A stretch of 64,000 bases of DNA, taken from positions 34,878-98,877 of the forward strand of contig CAVBJS010000002.1 of assembly GCA_963596015.1 (NCBI GenBank), in the 5' to 3' direction. A program made the position numbers and the translations under genes. Under the pieces are notes generated by a model. That model was not told the DNA's origin and did no database searches. It was given only the letters and a program-made list of their open reading frames with translations. The stretch comes from CAG-791 sp963596015 (GTDB lineage Bacteria; Bacillota; Clostridia; Lachnospirales; Lachnospiraceae). Below are positions 8,048 through 16,649 of this stretch, one piece after another; the first letter of the stretch is position 1; each line of letters begins with the position of its first letter.

Positions 8048-9430
8048 ATCGAATCTGCCCTCGAACCAGTCAAGCAGCTGATCCATAGGCACACGCTCCT
8101 GCTCCATGCTGTCACGGAAACGAACGGTGACGCAGTGATCATTCTCGCTTTCGAAGTCATAGGTTACGCAGAAAGGTGTACCGATCTCGTCCTGTCTGCG
8201 ATAGCGCTTGCCGATAGCTCCTCTGTCATCAAACTCGCAGTTGTACTTCTTGGACAGCTGGGCGTAGATCTTCTCTGCACCCTCGTTGAGCTTCTTGGAA
8301 AGAGGCAGCACACCGATCTTTACCGGTGCCAGTGCCGGATGGAAATGCAGCACGGTACGGACATCGCCGCCCTCTAAAGTCTCCTCATCATAAGCGCCGC
8401 AAAGGAATGCCAGTACCACGCGGTCTGCACCCAGAGAAGGCTCGATGACATAAGGGATATAACGGGTATTCTTGGTATCGTCGAAGTAGCTTAAGTCCTC
8501 ACCGGAGGTCTCCTGATGTCTGGTCAGATCGTAGTTGGTACGATCCGCAATGCCCCACAGCTCACCCCAGCCGAAGGGGAACAGGAACTCGATATCGCTG
8601 GTAGCCTTGGAGTAGAAGGACAGCTCTTCCTTCTCGTGATCACGGATGCGCATCTCTTCCTTCTTCATGCCAAGGGAAGTCAGCCAGTTCACGCAGTAAT
8701 CCTTCCAGTATGCAAACCACTCCAGGTCTGTATCAGGCTCGCAGAAGAACTCCATCTCCATCTGCTCGAACTCTCTGGTACGGAAAGTGAAGTTGCCGGG
8801 GGTGATCTCGTTACGGAAGGACTTACCGATCTGGCAGATACCGAAGGGGATCTTTTTACGGGAAGTTCTCTGTACATTCTTAAAGTTTACGAAGATACCC
8901 TGTGCCGTCTCGGGACGCAGATAAATGGTATTGGTGGAATCCTCGGTAACACCCTGGAAGGTCTTGAACATCAGGTTAAACTGACGGATGTCTGTAAAGT
9001 GATGGCCGCCGCAGGTCTGACAGGGCACCTGGTGCTCCTCGATAAAGGCCATCATCTTCTCAGCGCCCCAGGCATCTACAGAACCATCCAGTTCCATGTC
9101 ATGCTCTTTGGCAAAAGCCTCGATCAGCTGATCCGCACGGAAACGGGCACCGCAGTCCTTGCAGTCCATAAGGGGATCGGAAAAGCTCTGGAGATGGCCG
9201 CTGGCTACCCATGTCTGGGGATTCATCAGGATCGCACAATCCACACCTACATTGTGAGGGCTCTCCTGCACGAACTTCTGCCACCAGGCACGCTTTACGT
9301 TATTCTTAAGCTCTACGCCCAGATTACCGTAATCCCAGGTGTTAGCCAGACCGCCGTAGATCTGGGAACCGGGATAGATAAAGCCTCTGGCATTGGCCAG
9401 TGCTACGATTTTGTCCATTGTCTTTTCCAT
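8042..9430 (-). CDS. glyS: Glycyl-tRNA synthetase (alpha2 single-chain type)
   Basis: 462 residues, class II synthetase of the dimeric eukaryote/Gram-positive type rather than the alpha2beta2 form. It has ARGFIYPGSQIYGG at the start, motif 2 around GKSFRNEITPGNFTFRTREF, motif 3 around GADRVVLAFL, and the C-terminal anticodon-binding domain (PVKIGVLPLSKKL, YDDRGAIGKRYRRQDEIGTP-like segment). An insertion with four cysteines (CKDCG, CQTCGG) may bind zinc. It attaches glycine to tRNA-Gly. AAGGAG lies 6-7 bases before ATG 9430. The stop codon is inside a 13-bp tandem repeat array. Confidence 0.96.
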   Translation of the reverse strand: MEKTMDKIVALANARGFIYPGSQIYGGLANTWDYGNLGVELKNNVKRAWWQKFVQESPHNVGVDCAILMNPQTWVASGHLQSFSDPLMDCKDCGARFRADQLIEAFAKEHDMELDGSVDAWGAEKMMAFIEEHQVPCQTCGGHHFTDIRQFNLMFKTFQGVTEDSTNTIYLRPETAQGIFVNFKNVQRTSRKKIPFGICQIGKSFRNEITPGNFTFRTREFEQMEMEFFCEPDTDLEWFAYWKDYCVNWLTSLGMKKEEMRIRDHEKEELSFYSKATSDIEFLFPFGWGELWGIADRTNYDLTRHQETSGEDLSYFDDTKNTRYIPYVIEPSLGADRVVLAFLCGAYDEETLEGGDVRTVLHFHPALAPVKIGVLPLSKKLNEGAEKIYAQLSKKYNCEFDDRGAIGKRYRRQDEIGTPFCVTYDFESENDHCVTVRFRDSMEQERVPMDQLLDWFEGRFDF

Positions 9431-9468
9431 TGCATACTCCTTTTTGCTAGATAGTTTATATTTACCGT

Positions 9469-10083
9469 TTAGTCCGTCAGGATCAGGATCGCCGGCTCCT
9501 GCTCCGAAGCTTCCTGTACCGACGCTTCCTTATCCCCTGTCACCGTTACATTGGCGCCGGCGTAGAGGATCTTGGCATAGGTGCGGATCTCTGTGGGCTC
9601 TGTCAGGATGATCATCTTATTCTCTGCCAGGGTATCCAGGTCTTTGGTCACCAGTACCTTATTGGTATCCTCTCTGGAAACCGCGTTCATTACGGAGGAA
9701 AGGTCATATCCTGCCGCTACAGCCCCTGAGACAGATCCGTAATAAAATACACAGTCGTTAAAAGAAGCATAATCCGTGCCCTCTGCGTATTCCATGGTCA
9801 GTCTGGCCGTGCCGTCCTTTACCTTTAATTCCTTATTCTTGACCGCTTCCTGACCGGTATTATACTTGGTTAGTTCCTCGGAGATCGTCTGGGCCAGCTC
9901 ATCCTCGCTGTAATACTCCTCAGCAAAATCCTCCACGGTCACCGTCTCCACACTGCCGTCTTTCTGAAAGCTGATGGTACTTACCGCCGCATCAGAGAGC
10001 GTATCCCCGCAGCCTGTCAACAATGTCGTCATCATGGCCGTGACAGCGATCGCCCCGGTCCAATGATTTGCCTTCCTTTTCAT
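9469..10083 (-). CDS. Small lipoprotein of unknown function
   Basis: 204 residues from ATG 10083 (AAAGG nearby); the open frame extends 30 codons further but without a start signal. A basic N-terminus, hydrophobic core and lipobox LLTGC mark it as a lipoprotein. The mature part is acidic and rich in Asp/Glu/Thr/Val with no motif I recognise; it has the alternating pattern of beta-sheet extracellular proteins. It lies between recO and glyS, 38 bases before the glyS start. Function unknown. Confidence 0.7.
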   Translation of the reverse strand: MKRKANHWTGAIAVTAMMTTLLTGCGDTLSDAAVSTISFQKDGSVETVTVEDFAEEYYSEDELAQTISEELTKYNTGQEAVKNKELKVKDGTARLTMEYAEGTDYASFNDCVFYYGSVSGAVAAGYDLSSVMNAVSREDTNKVLVTKDLDTLAENKMIILTEPTEIRTYAKILYAGANVTVTGDKEASVQEASEQEPAILILTD

Positions 10084-10273
10084 GTGCCTTTCTCTCTTCC
10101 TTCCTGCCCATGGCCTTATTCCTGAAAAAAAGCTCCCATTATTATATAAAAGAAGGCGGCTTTTTTCAATCACCTATTCATGGCAGCAGGCATGTCTTAC
10201 TGTTTAGCCACCGGACGCCGGCCAGGCGGCTCTCGTCTGCACGGCAACGTTTTTCCGTACATCTGCGCTTTTA

Positions 10274-10951
10274 TTACAATTTAGATGCTGCGTTCATCAT
10301 CTCCAATACTTCCAGACTCTTAAAATGCTGGGGCATGCACCGGCGGCGGAGAGCCCCGGCGATCTCTTCCAACTGTCCCAGCACCTTCTCCGTCACCGTA
10401 AAGGTATAGAGCTTGGCGATAGGTGTCTGCACAATGAAGGAAAGGGCATATAAAGCAGACTCTTCCCATCCCTGTCCTTTCGGCGGTCCGGGATACTCTC
10501 CCTCAATGACGATGGTGCGGATTTCCAGCACGCAGCGCACCAGCCGATTGGGAATGCCCGGTGCTTCCAGAGCCCGCAAAGACTGATAGAGCAGCAAAAG
10601 CAACATAGCCTCATCATTGTTTTCTCTGGTCCAGTAGGTCATGATCTCCAGAAAGTACATGCCGTAGCAGGATAGTTCCACATCGGTATGGAGCTTTTCA
10701 AAATAGTTGGCGATGGAGATCTCCGTCACGATATTGGCGCTGCGCCCCGGAATGATCCGGAAGGTACCGAAGCAAAAGGGACCGGCTGCCATCAAGGGGC
10801 TGCCCGGCCGGCGGGCGCCTCTGGCAAAGGCTGAGATCCTCCCCCGCTCTCTGGTAAGGATCACCAGCCTTCTGTCATATTCTCCCGCGTTGGACGACTG
10901 AAGGATCAGTCCTGTTACCTCCTGCCCTGCTTCTCCGGTTTGTGTGCCCAT
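10274..10951 (-). CDS. recO: DNA repair protein RecO
   Basis: 225 residues, a little shorter than typical (~245). The N-terminal OB fold has VTGLILQSSNAGEYDRRLVI and LTRERGRISAFARGARRP, and the helical domain has YFLEIMTYWTRENN and LLLLYQSLRAL. The C-terminal part lacks the CxxC zinc motif present in some RecO proteins. RecO loads RecA with RecR and anneals SSB-coated strands. It follows era by 5 bases, the standard era-recO pair. Confidence 0.92.
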   Translation of the reverse strand: MGTQTGEAGQEVTGLILQSSNAGEYDRRLVILTRERGRISAFARGARRPGSPLMAAGPFCFGTFRIIPGRSANIVTEISIANYFEKLHTDVELSCYGMYFLEIMTYWTRENNDEAMLLLLLYQSLRALEAPGIPNRLVRCVLEIRTIVIEGEYPGPPKGQGWEESALYALSFIVQTPIAKLYTFTVTEKVLGQLEEIAGALRRRCMPQHFKSLEVLEMMNAASKL

Positions 10952-10956
10952 GGTTT

Positions 10957-11862
10957 CTATTCCTTGCGGCGATAGCCGAAATTCTTAAGCTGGGCAGTGC
11001 TGTCCCGCCAGTCTTTGCGCACCTTCACAAAGAGCTTTAAGTTGACGCGGCAATCCAGCATCTGCTCTATATCTGTCCTGGCTGCCTGTCCAATCTTTTT
11101 GATCATCTGACCGCCCTTGCCGATGATGATGCCCTTGTGGGAGTCCTTTTCACAGATAATGCAGGCCTCCACGTCGCAAAGGTCCACCGGCTGCTGTCCC
11201 CTCCAGTGCATCTTTTCAATCACTACGGCGATGCCGTGGGGCACTTCATCCTGCAAAAGCCGCAGAGCCTTCTCCCGGATGATCTCTCCGGCAATATCCC
11301 GCTGGGTCTGGTCTGTCACCATTTCCTCGTCATAGAAGGGCTCCCCCTCGGGCATTCTGTCGAAAATGGTCTTTCTAAGCTCCTCCACCCCGTCTTTGGT
11401 CCGGGCGCTGACCGGAATGATCTCTGCGAAATTTCCGGCCTTGCGATAGGTATCCATGACCAGCAGGATCTGTTCCTTTTTCACGGTATCGATCTTGTTG
11501 ATGACCAGGATCACCGGTGTCTTTACTTCAGAGAGAACTTTAAGCACCGCCTGCTCTTCCTCTTCCAGCTTAGCCTTAGGCTCCACCAGATACAGGATCA
11601 GATCCACCTCTTTCAAGGTGGACTGGGCTGCCTTCAGCATATATTCGTCCAGTCTGGAACGTCCCCGGTGCATACCAGGGGTATCCAGAAAGACGATCTG
11701 TCCCCGCTCATCCGTATAGATGGTGCGGATCTGGTCTCTGGTGGTCTGGGGCTTATAAGATGTAATGGCGATCTTTTGCCCGATCAGTGTATTCATCAAT
11801 GTAGACTTTCCCACATTGGGTCTTCCCACAATAGTGGCAAAGCCGGCTTTTTTCTTTTCCAT
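10957..11862 (-). CDS. era: GTPase Era
   Basis: About 301 residues. The G-domain shows G1 GRPNVGKST, G2 region TTRDQIRTIY, G3 DTPGMHR and G4 NKID; the C-terminal KH domain has IGKGGQMIKKIG. Era binds the 3' end of 16S rRNA and is needed for 30S maturation. ATG 11862 is preferred: GAGG lies 5 bases upstream, and the in-frame GTG two codons earlier overlaps it. It sits between the M16C peptidase and recO; a GC palindrome is just upstream of its ribosome-binding site. Confidence 0.96.
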   Translation of the reverse strand: MEKKKAGFATIVGRPNVGKSTLMNTLIGQKIAITSYKPQTTRDQIRTIYTDERGQIVFLDTPGMHRGRSRLDEYMLKAAQSTLKEVDLILYLVEPKAKLEEEEQAVLKVLSEVKTPVILVINKIDTVKKEQILLVMDTYRKAGNFAEIIPVSARTKDGVEELRKTIFDRMPEGEPFYDEEMVTDQTQRDIAGEIIREKALRLLQDEVPHGIAVVIEKMHWRGQQPVDLCDVEACIICEKDSHKGIIIGKGGQMIKKIGQAARTDIEQMLDCRVNLKLFVKVRKDWRDSTAQLKNFGYRRKE

Positions 11863-11877
11863 TTTCACCTCTTTTTG

Positions 11878-11896
11878 TCGCAGTATGCTGCGGCAG
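11878..11896 (-). repeat. Short GC palindrome before the era ribosome-binding site
   Basis: TCGCAGTATGCTGCGGC-type hairpin (5-bp CGCAG/CTGCG stem, extended by GC pairs) in the 35 bases between the M16C stop and the era start. It belongs to a set of similar palindromes at 20521, 55047, 56637 and 63917. Confidence 0.6.
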
Positions 11897-11897
11897 C

Positions 11898-14840
11898 TTA
11901 CTGTATCTTTTCCACTGTCATGAACTTATCCTTATTGGCCTCGATCTTGGCGGCGCTGCCTACTACACAAAAGCACTCATCCTCCATGATGGCATCCAGA
12001 TAGGCGGCCAGCTCCCGGATCTTTTCCGGCTGCGCATCCAGCACCTGATCCCGCTCCTTCTGGATCATCTCCTGGGTACTGCCGGTGAGATATCCCGCCA
12101 GGGAATAGCGGCCGTACCGATAGGCAGACATAGGGTGATCCAGTCCGCTGACAGCGCCGATAATGTACTGGGTCATCACCCGCTCATCCGCCTGGAAAGA
12201 ACGCACATACTCTGCCGCCTGCAAAAAGCCCTGCACGGTCTGCTGCAGGTGGGGATCCCGGTAGGATACCAGATAAGCGGTTCCGTCCTTGCAGAAACTG
12301 CTCATGCAGCCATAGGCGCCGCCCTTGACACGGATGGTATTCCAGAGATAATCATAGCCCAGCATTACCCGGAGTACCCGCAATGCGCCGGTATACTCCA
12401 GTCCGTGATCTGCAAAATTGCCTGCCCGGCACACATACTGTACCTGTCCGGCGGTGGCAAAGCCTTCGTTCTTTTTCACCACAGAGGGCACAAAGCCGGG
12501 TGCCGTGGTCTCCTTGGCATAGAGGCGGTCAGCCAGTCCTAAAAGCAGCGGCTTTACCTTCTCCTGCAGCTTCACCGGTGCGGTGATATCCACTGTCAGA
12601 TTTTCCCTGCAGTAGATGCAGGCTGCGATCTCACCCAGAGCCTTCAGTACATTCTCTGCCTCGGTGTCGTAATTTTCCAGAATATGGCAAAGCAGACGAT
12701 AGGCACTGATGCCTCCCATATCCTCAATGATGGCTGAGGAAGCATTCATGTAAGCGCAGGCTCTGTTGGCCGCCGTGGTATGTCCGGCGCTGAGCAGATC
12801 CGACTTCATGGAGGAACGCTCCTCTTCCAGGATCTCCCGGAGCCGCTGTTTCTCATCCCAGCGGCTGCGCAGCAGGATCTCCTCCAGCAACGCAAAGCAT
12901 TTTTCCAGATTTTCCGGAAGGATACTGGTATTGATCTCCAGGAAGGTACGATACTGTTCCCTGTTATTTACATTGGTATAGACATTTACCGAAGACTCCA
13001 GGCCGCCGGTATAGATCTGGATCTCGTTATTTAAATCCCCGTAGCCGTAATGAGCGGTGGAAAATTCCCCGATGATCCCCTTAAAGATAGACATATAGGG
13101 ATAAAGGTTCTGAGGGAGATCCTGCATGTTGAAAAGAAGCCGCACATAGCAGATGCCGTTGGTCTCCAGATCGTGGGTGATAAAGGGAATGTTTCCCTCC
13201 TCACTGACCGCATTGACGTAGGGCTGGCACTCCCGCTTTAAATCTGCTCTGGTCAGCATAGGGATCTTCTGCAGATCCTCAGGGGTATCCGGGGTCTGTT
13301 GGAACTTACGAAGGCTCTCGGTATCTTCTACGATCTTTTTGCGCTGTTCTTCGGAAAGACTCTGCACATAAGCATCGATCCTTGCCTTTAAAGCCTGCTC
13401 CTTTTTCTCTGTCAGACCCTTTTTGGGTGCCAGGGTCAGGATGGCCAGATGCTTGTTATCCAGCAGATAGTCCTTTACCAGCTGCTCAAAATAGCCGCTG
13501 CCCACTTCCCGGCGCAGCTGTCCGTATATCTCTCCCAGCTCCAGCTTAAGCCAGGGCTTTGTATCCTCGTAGAGCCAGCTGCCGAGGGCATCCAGACCAT
13601 ACTCTAAGCCCTTTGGCACCGTTCCGTAGTCCGCCTCCCGGAAGCGGAATTCATGATAATTGATGCCGGCCAGCAACAGTTTCTCATCAAAGCCTTCCTC
13701 CGTGATCTTCTGCAGAGTCTCTCGGATGGTCTCTGCAAAGACCTCTGCCTTGTCTGCGTCCGTATACCGGGAAACAATGGAGAAGCAGGGCTGCCGGATA
13801 TCCTCTTCATAGAGACTGTATACATCCCGGCCGATGCCCTTTTTCAGCAATGCTTCCTTAACCGGCGCTCCGGCTGCCTCGCACAGGCAGTAATCCAGCA
13901 CCTTAAAGGCCACATTTTTCTTGGCATCCATGCCGTCTTCCAGAGACACATTATAGGAAAGATAGGCATTGCCCGCCTCCTCCTCGTCCTCCATGATGGA
14001 ATACTCCTTGGAAGCATGGACAGGCTCTGCAAAAGCAGGCTGCAGCGGGATCTCGGAATCCACTGTCAGCCGGTCAAAATGGGACAGATACGCCTCGTCT
14101 AAGTATGTCAGCCGCTCCGCCATGTCCATATTGCCGTACATGTAAATGTAACTGTTGGAAGGATGATAGTATCTTCTGTGGAAATCCAGATAGTTCTCGT
14201 AGGTCAGATCCGGAATGTTCTCCGGGTCACCGCCGGACTCCACGGCATAGGGGGTATCGGGATAAAGGGCGGTGAAGATCTCTCTGGAGAGAAGATCATC
14301 CGGAGAGGAAAGGGCGCCTTTCATCTCGTTGTAAACCACGCCGTTGATGGTGACGGGGCCATCCTCTTTTTCCGCCTCGTAGTGCCAACCTTCCTGTTGG
14401 AAGATCCTGGGCTCCTGGTAAATACGGGGATAGAAGACCGCATCCAGGTAGACATGCATCAGATTCTTAAAATCCGTATCATTGCAGCTGGCCACGGGAT
14501 ATACCGTTTTGTCCGGGTAGGTCATGGCATTTAAAAAGGTATTAAGAGAGCCCTTTACCAGTTCTATAAAAGGATCCTTGACAGGGAAATCACGGGAGCC
14601 GCAAAGCACTGTATGCTCTATGATATGAGCCACGCCGGTGGAATCCGCCGGGGGCGTGCGAAAGCCGATATAAAAGACCTTATTCTCGTCCTGGTTAGAG
14701 AGCAGGGCGATCCTGGCACCGCTTTTCTTATGACGCAGCTGCCAGCTGTCTGTATGCAGATCCTCCAGATAACGGTGTTCCAGCACCTCATAGGCCTGCA
14801 GTGCTTCGATCTGCTTTACTTTCTCTTCTGTCATTTCCAT
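11898..14840 (-). CDS. M16C zinc peptidase (presequence-protease/falcilysin-like)
   Basis: 980 residues from ATG 14840 (AGGA 5 bases upstream). The inverted zinc motif HIIEH is at about residues 72-76, within GVAHIIEHTVLCGSRDFPV, followed by SLNTFLNAMTYPDKTVYP and, about 75 residues later, the third ligand region NEMKGALSSPDD. The four-part alpha/beta layout and the size match the M16C group (PreP, Cym1). These enzymes degrade short unfolded peptides inside a closed chamber; no signal peptide is seen, so it is cytoplasmic. It is first in an apparent unit with era and recO, behind a good promoter. Confidence 0.9.
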   Translation of the reverse strand: MEMTEEKVKQIEALQAYEVLEHRYLEDLHTDSWQLRHKKSGARIALLSNQDENKVFYIGFRTPPADSTGVAHIIEHTVLCGSRDFPVKDPFIELVKGSLNTFLNAMTYPDKTVYPVASCNDTDFKNLMHVYLDAVFYPRIYQEPRIFQQEGWHYEAEKEDGPVTINGVVYNEMKGALSSPDDLLSREIFTALYPDTPYAVESGGDPENIPDLTYENYLDFHRRYYHPSNSYIYMYGNMDMAERLTYLDEAYLSHFDRLTVDSEIPLQPAFAEPVHASKEYSIMEDEEEAGNAYLSYNVSLEDGMDAKKNVAFKVLDYCLCEAAGAPVKEALLKKGIGRDVYSLYEEDIRQPCFSIVSRYTDADKAEVFAETIRETLQKITEEGFDEKLLLAGINYHEFRFREADYGTVPKGLEYGLDALGSWLYEDTKPWLKLELGEIYGQLRREVGSGYFEQLVKDYLLDNKHLAILTLAPKKGLTEKKEQALKARIDAYVQSLSEEQRKKIVEDTESLRKFQQTPDTPEDLQKIPMLTRADLKRECQPYVNAVSEEGNIPFITHDLETNGICYVRLLFNMQDLPQNLYPYMSIFKGIIGEFSTAHYGYGDLNNEIQIYTGGLESSVNVYTNVNNREQYRTFLEINTSILPENLEKCFALLEEILLRSRWDEKQRLREILEEERSSMKSDLLSAGHTTAANRACAYMNASSAIIEDMGGISAYRLLCHILENYDTEAENVLKALGEIAACIYCRENLTVDITAPVKLQEKVKPLLLGLADRLYAKETTAPGFVPSVVKKNEGFATAGQVQYVCRAGNFADHGLEYTGALRVLRVMLGYDYLWNTIRVKGGAYGCMSSFCKDGTAYLVSYRDPHLQQTVQGFLQAAEYVRSFQADERVMTQYIIGAVSGLDHPMSAYRYGRYSLAGYLTGSTQEMIQKERDQVLDAQPEKIRELAAYLDAIMEDECFCVVGSAAKIEANKDKFMTVEKIQ

Positions 14841-14959
14841 GTATTTCCTGATCCTTTCTACTCTTTTCCGTAAGGGATGCCGCCGTACTCTGCAAGGTAC
14901 ATTCCCTTGCGCAGTCAGTACCTGCAGCATAACGATGCCGCCGCATCCACACAGACTTG

Positions 14960-14988
14960 ATTATATAATTCACACAAAAAAGCGTCAA
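14960..14988 (-). promoter_or_regulatory. Sigma-A promoter for the M16C peptidase-era-recO unit
   Basis: Minus-strand TTGACG (14983-14988), exact 17-base spacer, TATAAT (14960-14965). The -35 box is also the 3' half of the preceding terminator stem, so terminator and promoter overlap. A GCAAGG/CCTTGC hairpin lies in the leader near 14893-14911. Confidence 0.8.
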
Positions 14989-15003
14989 CCGACGGCTGAC
15001 GCT
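14975..15003 (-). terminator. Rho-independent terminator
   Basis: Stem AGCGTCA (14981-14987) with TGACGCT (14997-15003), extended inside by GCC/GGT, followed on the minus strand by TTTTTT. It ends transcripts coming from the cystathionine lyase gene and from repeat copy B. Confidence 0.85.
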
Positions 15004-15039
15004 CTGTTATCTGTATGCGATTAAGCTGCAGCCGCGCCT

Positions 15040-15214
15040 CCGCCAACCAAGGAATCGGGTCCTGGCGGAGGCATCCGGGTTTGGGGACGCCTCTCGGCTC
15101 CATACCTTGAGCCTAGCGGTACATAAGCTCGCAAAGGACGCGAGCTAAGTACCGAGGCTCAGGTAAGGCCCCTGCACCCGGACACTCTCCGCCACCCAAT
15201 CCCTTGGCCGTCGG
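15040..15214 (-). repeat. Structured intergenic repeat, copy B
   Basis: Core 15057-15197, also 141 bp, differs from copy A at only a few positions; one A-T pair of the outer stem in A is a G-C pair here. The flanking arms (CCAAGGAATCGGGT with ACCCAATCCCTTGG) are unrelated in sequence to those of copy A. Their two mismatches become G-U wobbles only on the minus strand. It lies between the lyase stop and the terminator at 14975, so it would be part of the 3' untranslated RNA. Confidence 0.85.
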
Positions 15215-15232
15215 AGGTACCCCTACCGCACC

Positions 15233-16423
15233 TTAGCTTTCTTTATCTGCAATAGCAAACACTCTCTCGAACTCACCGATCAGGTCCTCCGCACCCTCGA
15301 TACCCACTGAGAGTCGCAGCAGTTTATCGGTAATGCCGTTTTTCTCTCTCAGTGCTTCCGGCACTTCTGCGTGGGTCTGGGTGATGGGATAGGTGATCAG
15401 GGTTTCTGTGCCGCCCAGGCTCTCCGCAAAGTAAAACAGCTCTACATTGCGCAGGAAGGAAAGGGCGAATTCCTTTGATCTGACTTCAAAACTGATCATA
15501 GCCCCAAAGCCTCTGGCCTGCTCTTTCATGATCTCATATCCGGGATGGTCTTCCAATCCGGGATAGATCACCTTTGTTACATAAGGGGAATCCTGCAGGA
15601 AGCGGGCGATCTTCTGGGCATTTTGCTCCGCTCTCTCCATGCGCACTGCCAAGGTACGGATGCCCCGCAGCATCAGCCAGCAGTCAAAGGGCGCCATAGC
15701 CGATCCGATGGTGGTGGACAGATAGCGCAGCTTCTCTTCCAGCGCTGCATCGTTGACCACCAGAAAGCCGCCGATGGTATCGTGATGGCCGCTTAGGAAC
15801 TTGGTGCCGCTGTGGACCACAATGTCCGCCCCCAGGTCCAGAGGATTCTGGAAATAAGGAGAAAGGAAGGTATTATCCACCACCAGTAATGCCCCATGGC
15901 GGTGCACCTTCTCGGCCAGCTTCTTTAGATCCGTCACGTGCATCATAGGATTGGTGGGTGTCTCCAGGTAGACCGCCTTGGTATCCTCCGTCAGAAAAGG
16001 CTCCACATCCTGGCTGCTGATGTCCAGGGTATGGAAAACCAGGCCGTTCTTCTCCCCCACATTCTGGAAAAGGCGGACGCTGCCGCCGTAAAGATCCTCA
16101 TCGATGACAATGTGATCTCCCGGCTTAAACAACTCCAGCATCACAGAGATAGCTGCCATGCCGCTGGAAAAAGCCATAGCCCCGCGGCCGTTTTCCAGAC
16201 TGGCCACAATGCTCTCCAGCTGCTGTCTGGTGGGGTTGCTCTGTCTGGTATAACTGAAGCTGTCTGCCTCATGCCCCGGTTCTCTGTGAGAAAAGGTAGC
16301 TGTCTGATAAATAGGAAAACTGATGGCATGATACTGATCCTGAATACTCAGATCCATGCCCTGACACTTGGTCTCTAAAGAAACATTCCACTGCTCTTTT
16401 TCTTTATTTGAATTAAAATCCAT
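15233..16423 (-). CDS. Cystathionine gamma-lyase/synthase family PLP enzyme
   Basis: 396 residues, Cys/Met-metabolism PLP family. The PLP lysine is K208 in SGTKFLSGH; other family marks are YTRQSNPTRQQLE, FSSGMAAISV, ETPTNP and VVDNTFLSP. It should make or split cystathionine (or degrade methionine/homocysteine); sequence alone does not separate synthase from lyase. AAGGAGG is 4 bases before ATG. The 5' neighbour is a PatB/MalY C-S lyase, which suggests a sulfur amino-acid operon. A copy of the structured repeat follows its stop. Confidence 0.9.
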   Translation of the reverse strand: MDFNSNKEKEQWNVSLETKCQGMDLSIQDQYHAISFPIYQTATFSHREPGHEADSFSYTRQSNPTRQQLESIVASLENGRGAMAFSSGMAAISVMLELFKPGDHIVIDEDLYGGSVRLFQNVGEKNGLVFHTLDISSQDVEPFLTEDTKAVYLETPTNPMMHVTDLKKLAEKVHRHGALLVVDNTFLSPYFQNPLDLGADIVVHSGTKFLSGHHDTIGGFLVVNDAALEEKLRYLSTTIGSAMAPFDCWLMLRGIRTLAVRMERAEQNAQKIARFLQDSPYVTKVIYPGLEDHPGYEIMKEQARGFGAMISFEVRSKEFALSFLRNVELFYFAESLGGTETLITYPITQTHAEVPEALREKNGITDKLLRLSVGIEGAEDLIGEFERVFAIADKES

Positions 16424-16440
16424 ATTTCCTCCTTATGCCT

Positions 16441-16649
16441 CACCTATGTCACAGTTTATCTGCGACAACGTGAGAAAAATCTCGCGCAGGCGGATTCTAC
16501 GATGTGATCCGCACCTATGTCACGCTTATCTGCGGCAACGTGAGAAAAATCTCGCGCAGGCAAATTCTCCGATGTGATCCGCACCTATGCCCCGCTTATC
16601 TGCGGCAACGTGAGGAGAATCTCGCGCAGGCGGATTCTACGATAAGATC
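16441..16649 (-). repeat. Three tandem 70-bp repeats starting at the patB stop codon
   Basis: Units begin at 16441, 16512 and 16582 (71, 70 and ~68 bases). Each carries TCTGCGGCAACGTGAG, a GAGAAT..ATTCT hairpin around CTCGCGCAGGCG, and TGATC. The unit nearest patB merges with its TGA stop (16648-16650). The same hairpin block occurs once at 55059-55106 upstream of yugP. The array fills the whole patB-lyase gap up to the lyase ribosome-binding site. Confidence 0.9.

Noticed and set aside
8516..9454. A 312-codon + strand open frame opposite glyS
   Set aside because: Antisense to a full glycyl-tRNA synthetase; its length follows from codon bias of the real gene.
16441..16649. CRISPR-like array of three repeats
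   Set aside because: The 70-bp units are contiguous and nearly identical along their full length, so there are no variable spacers.
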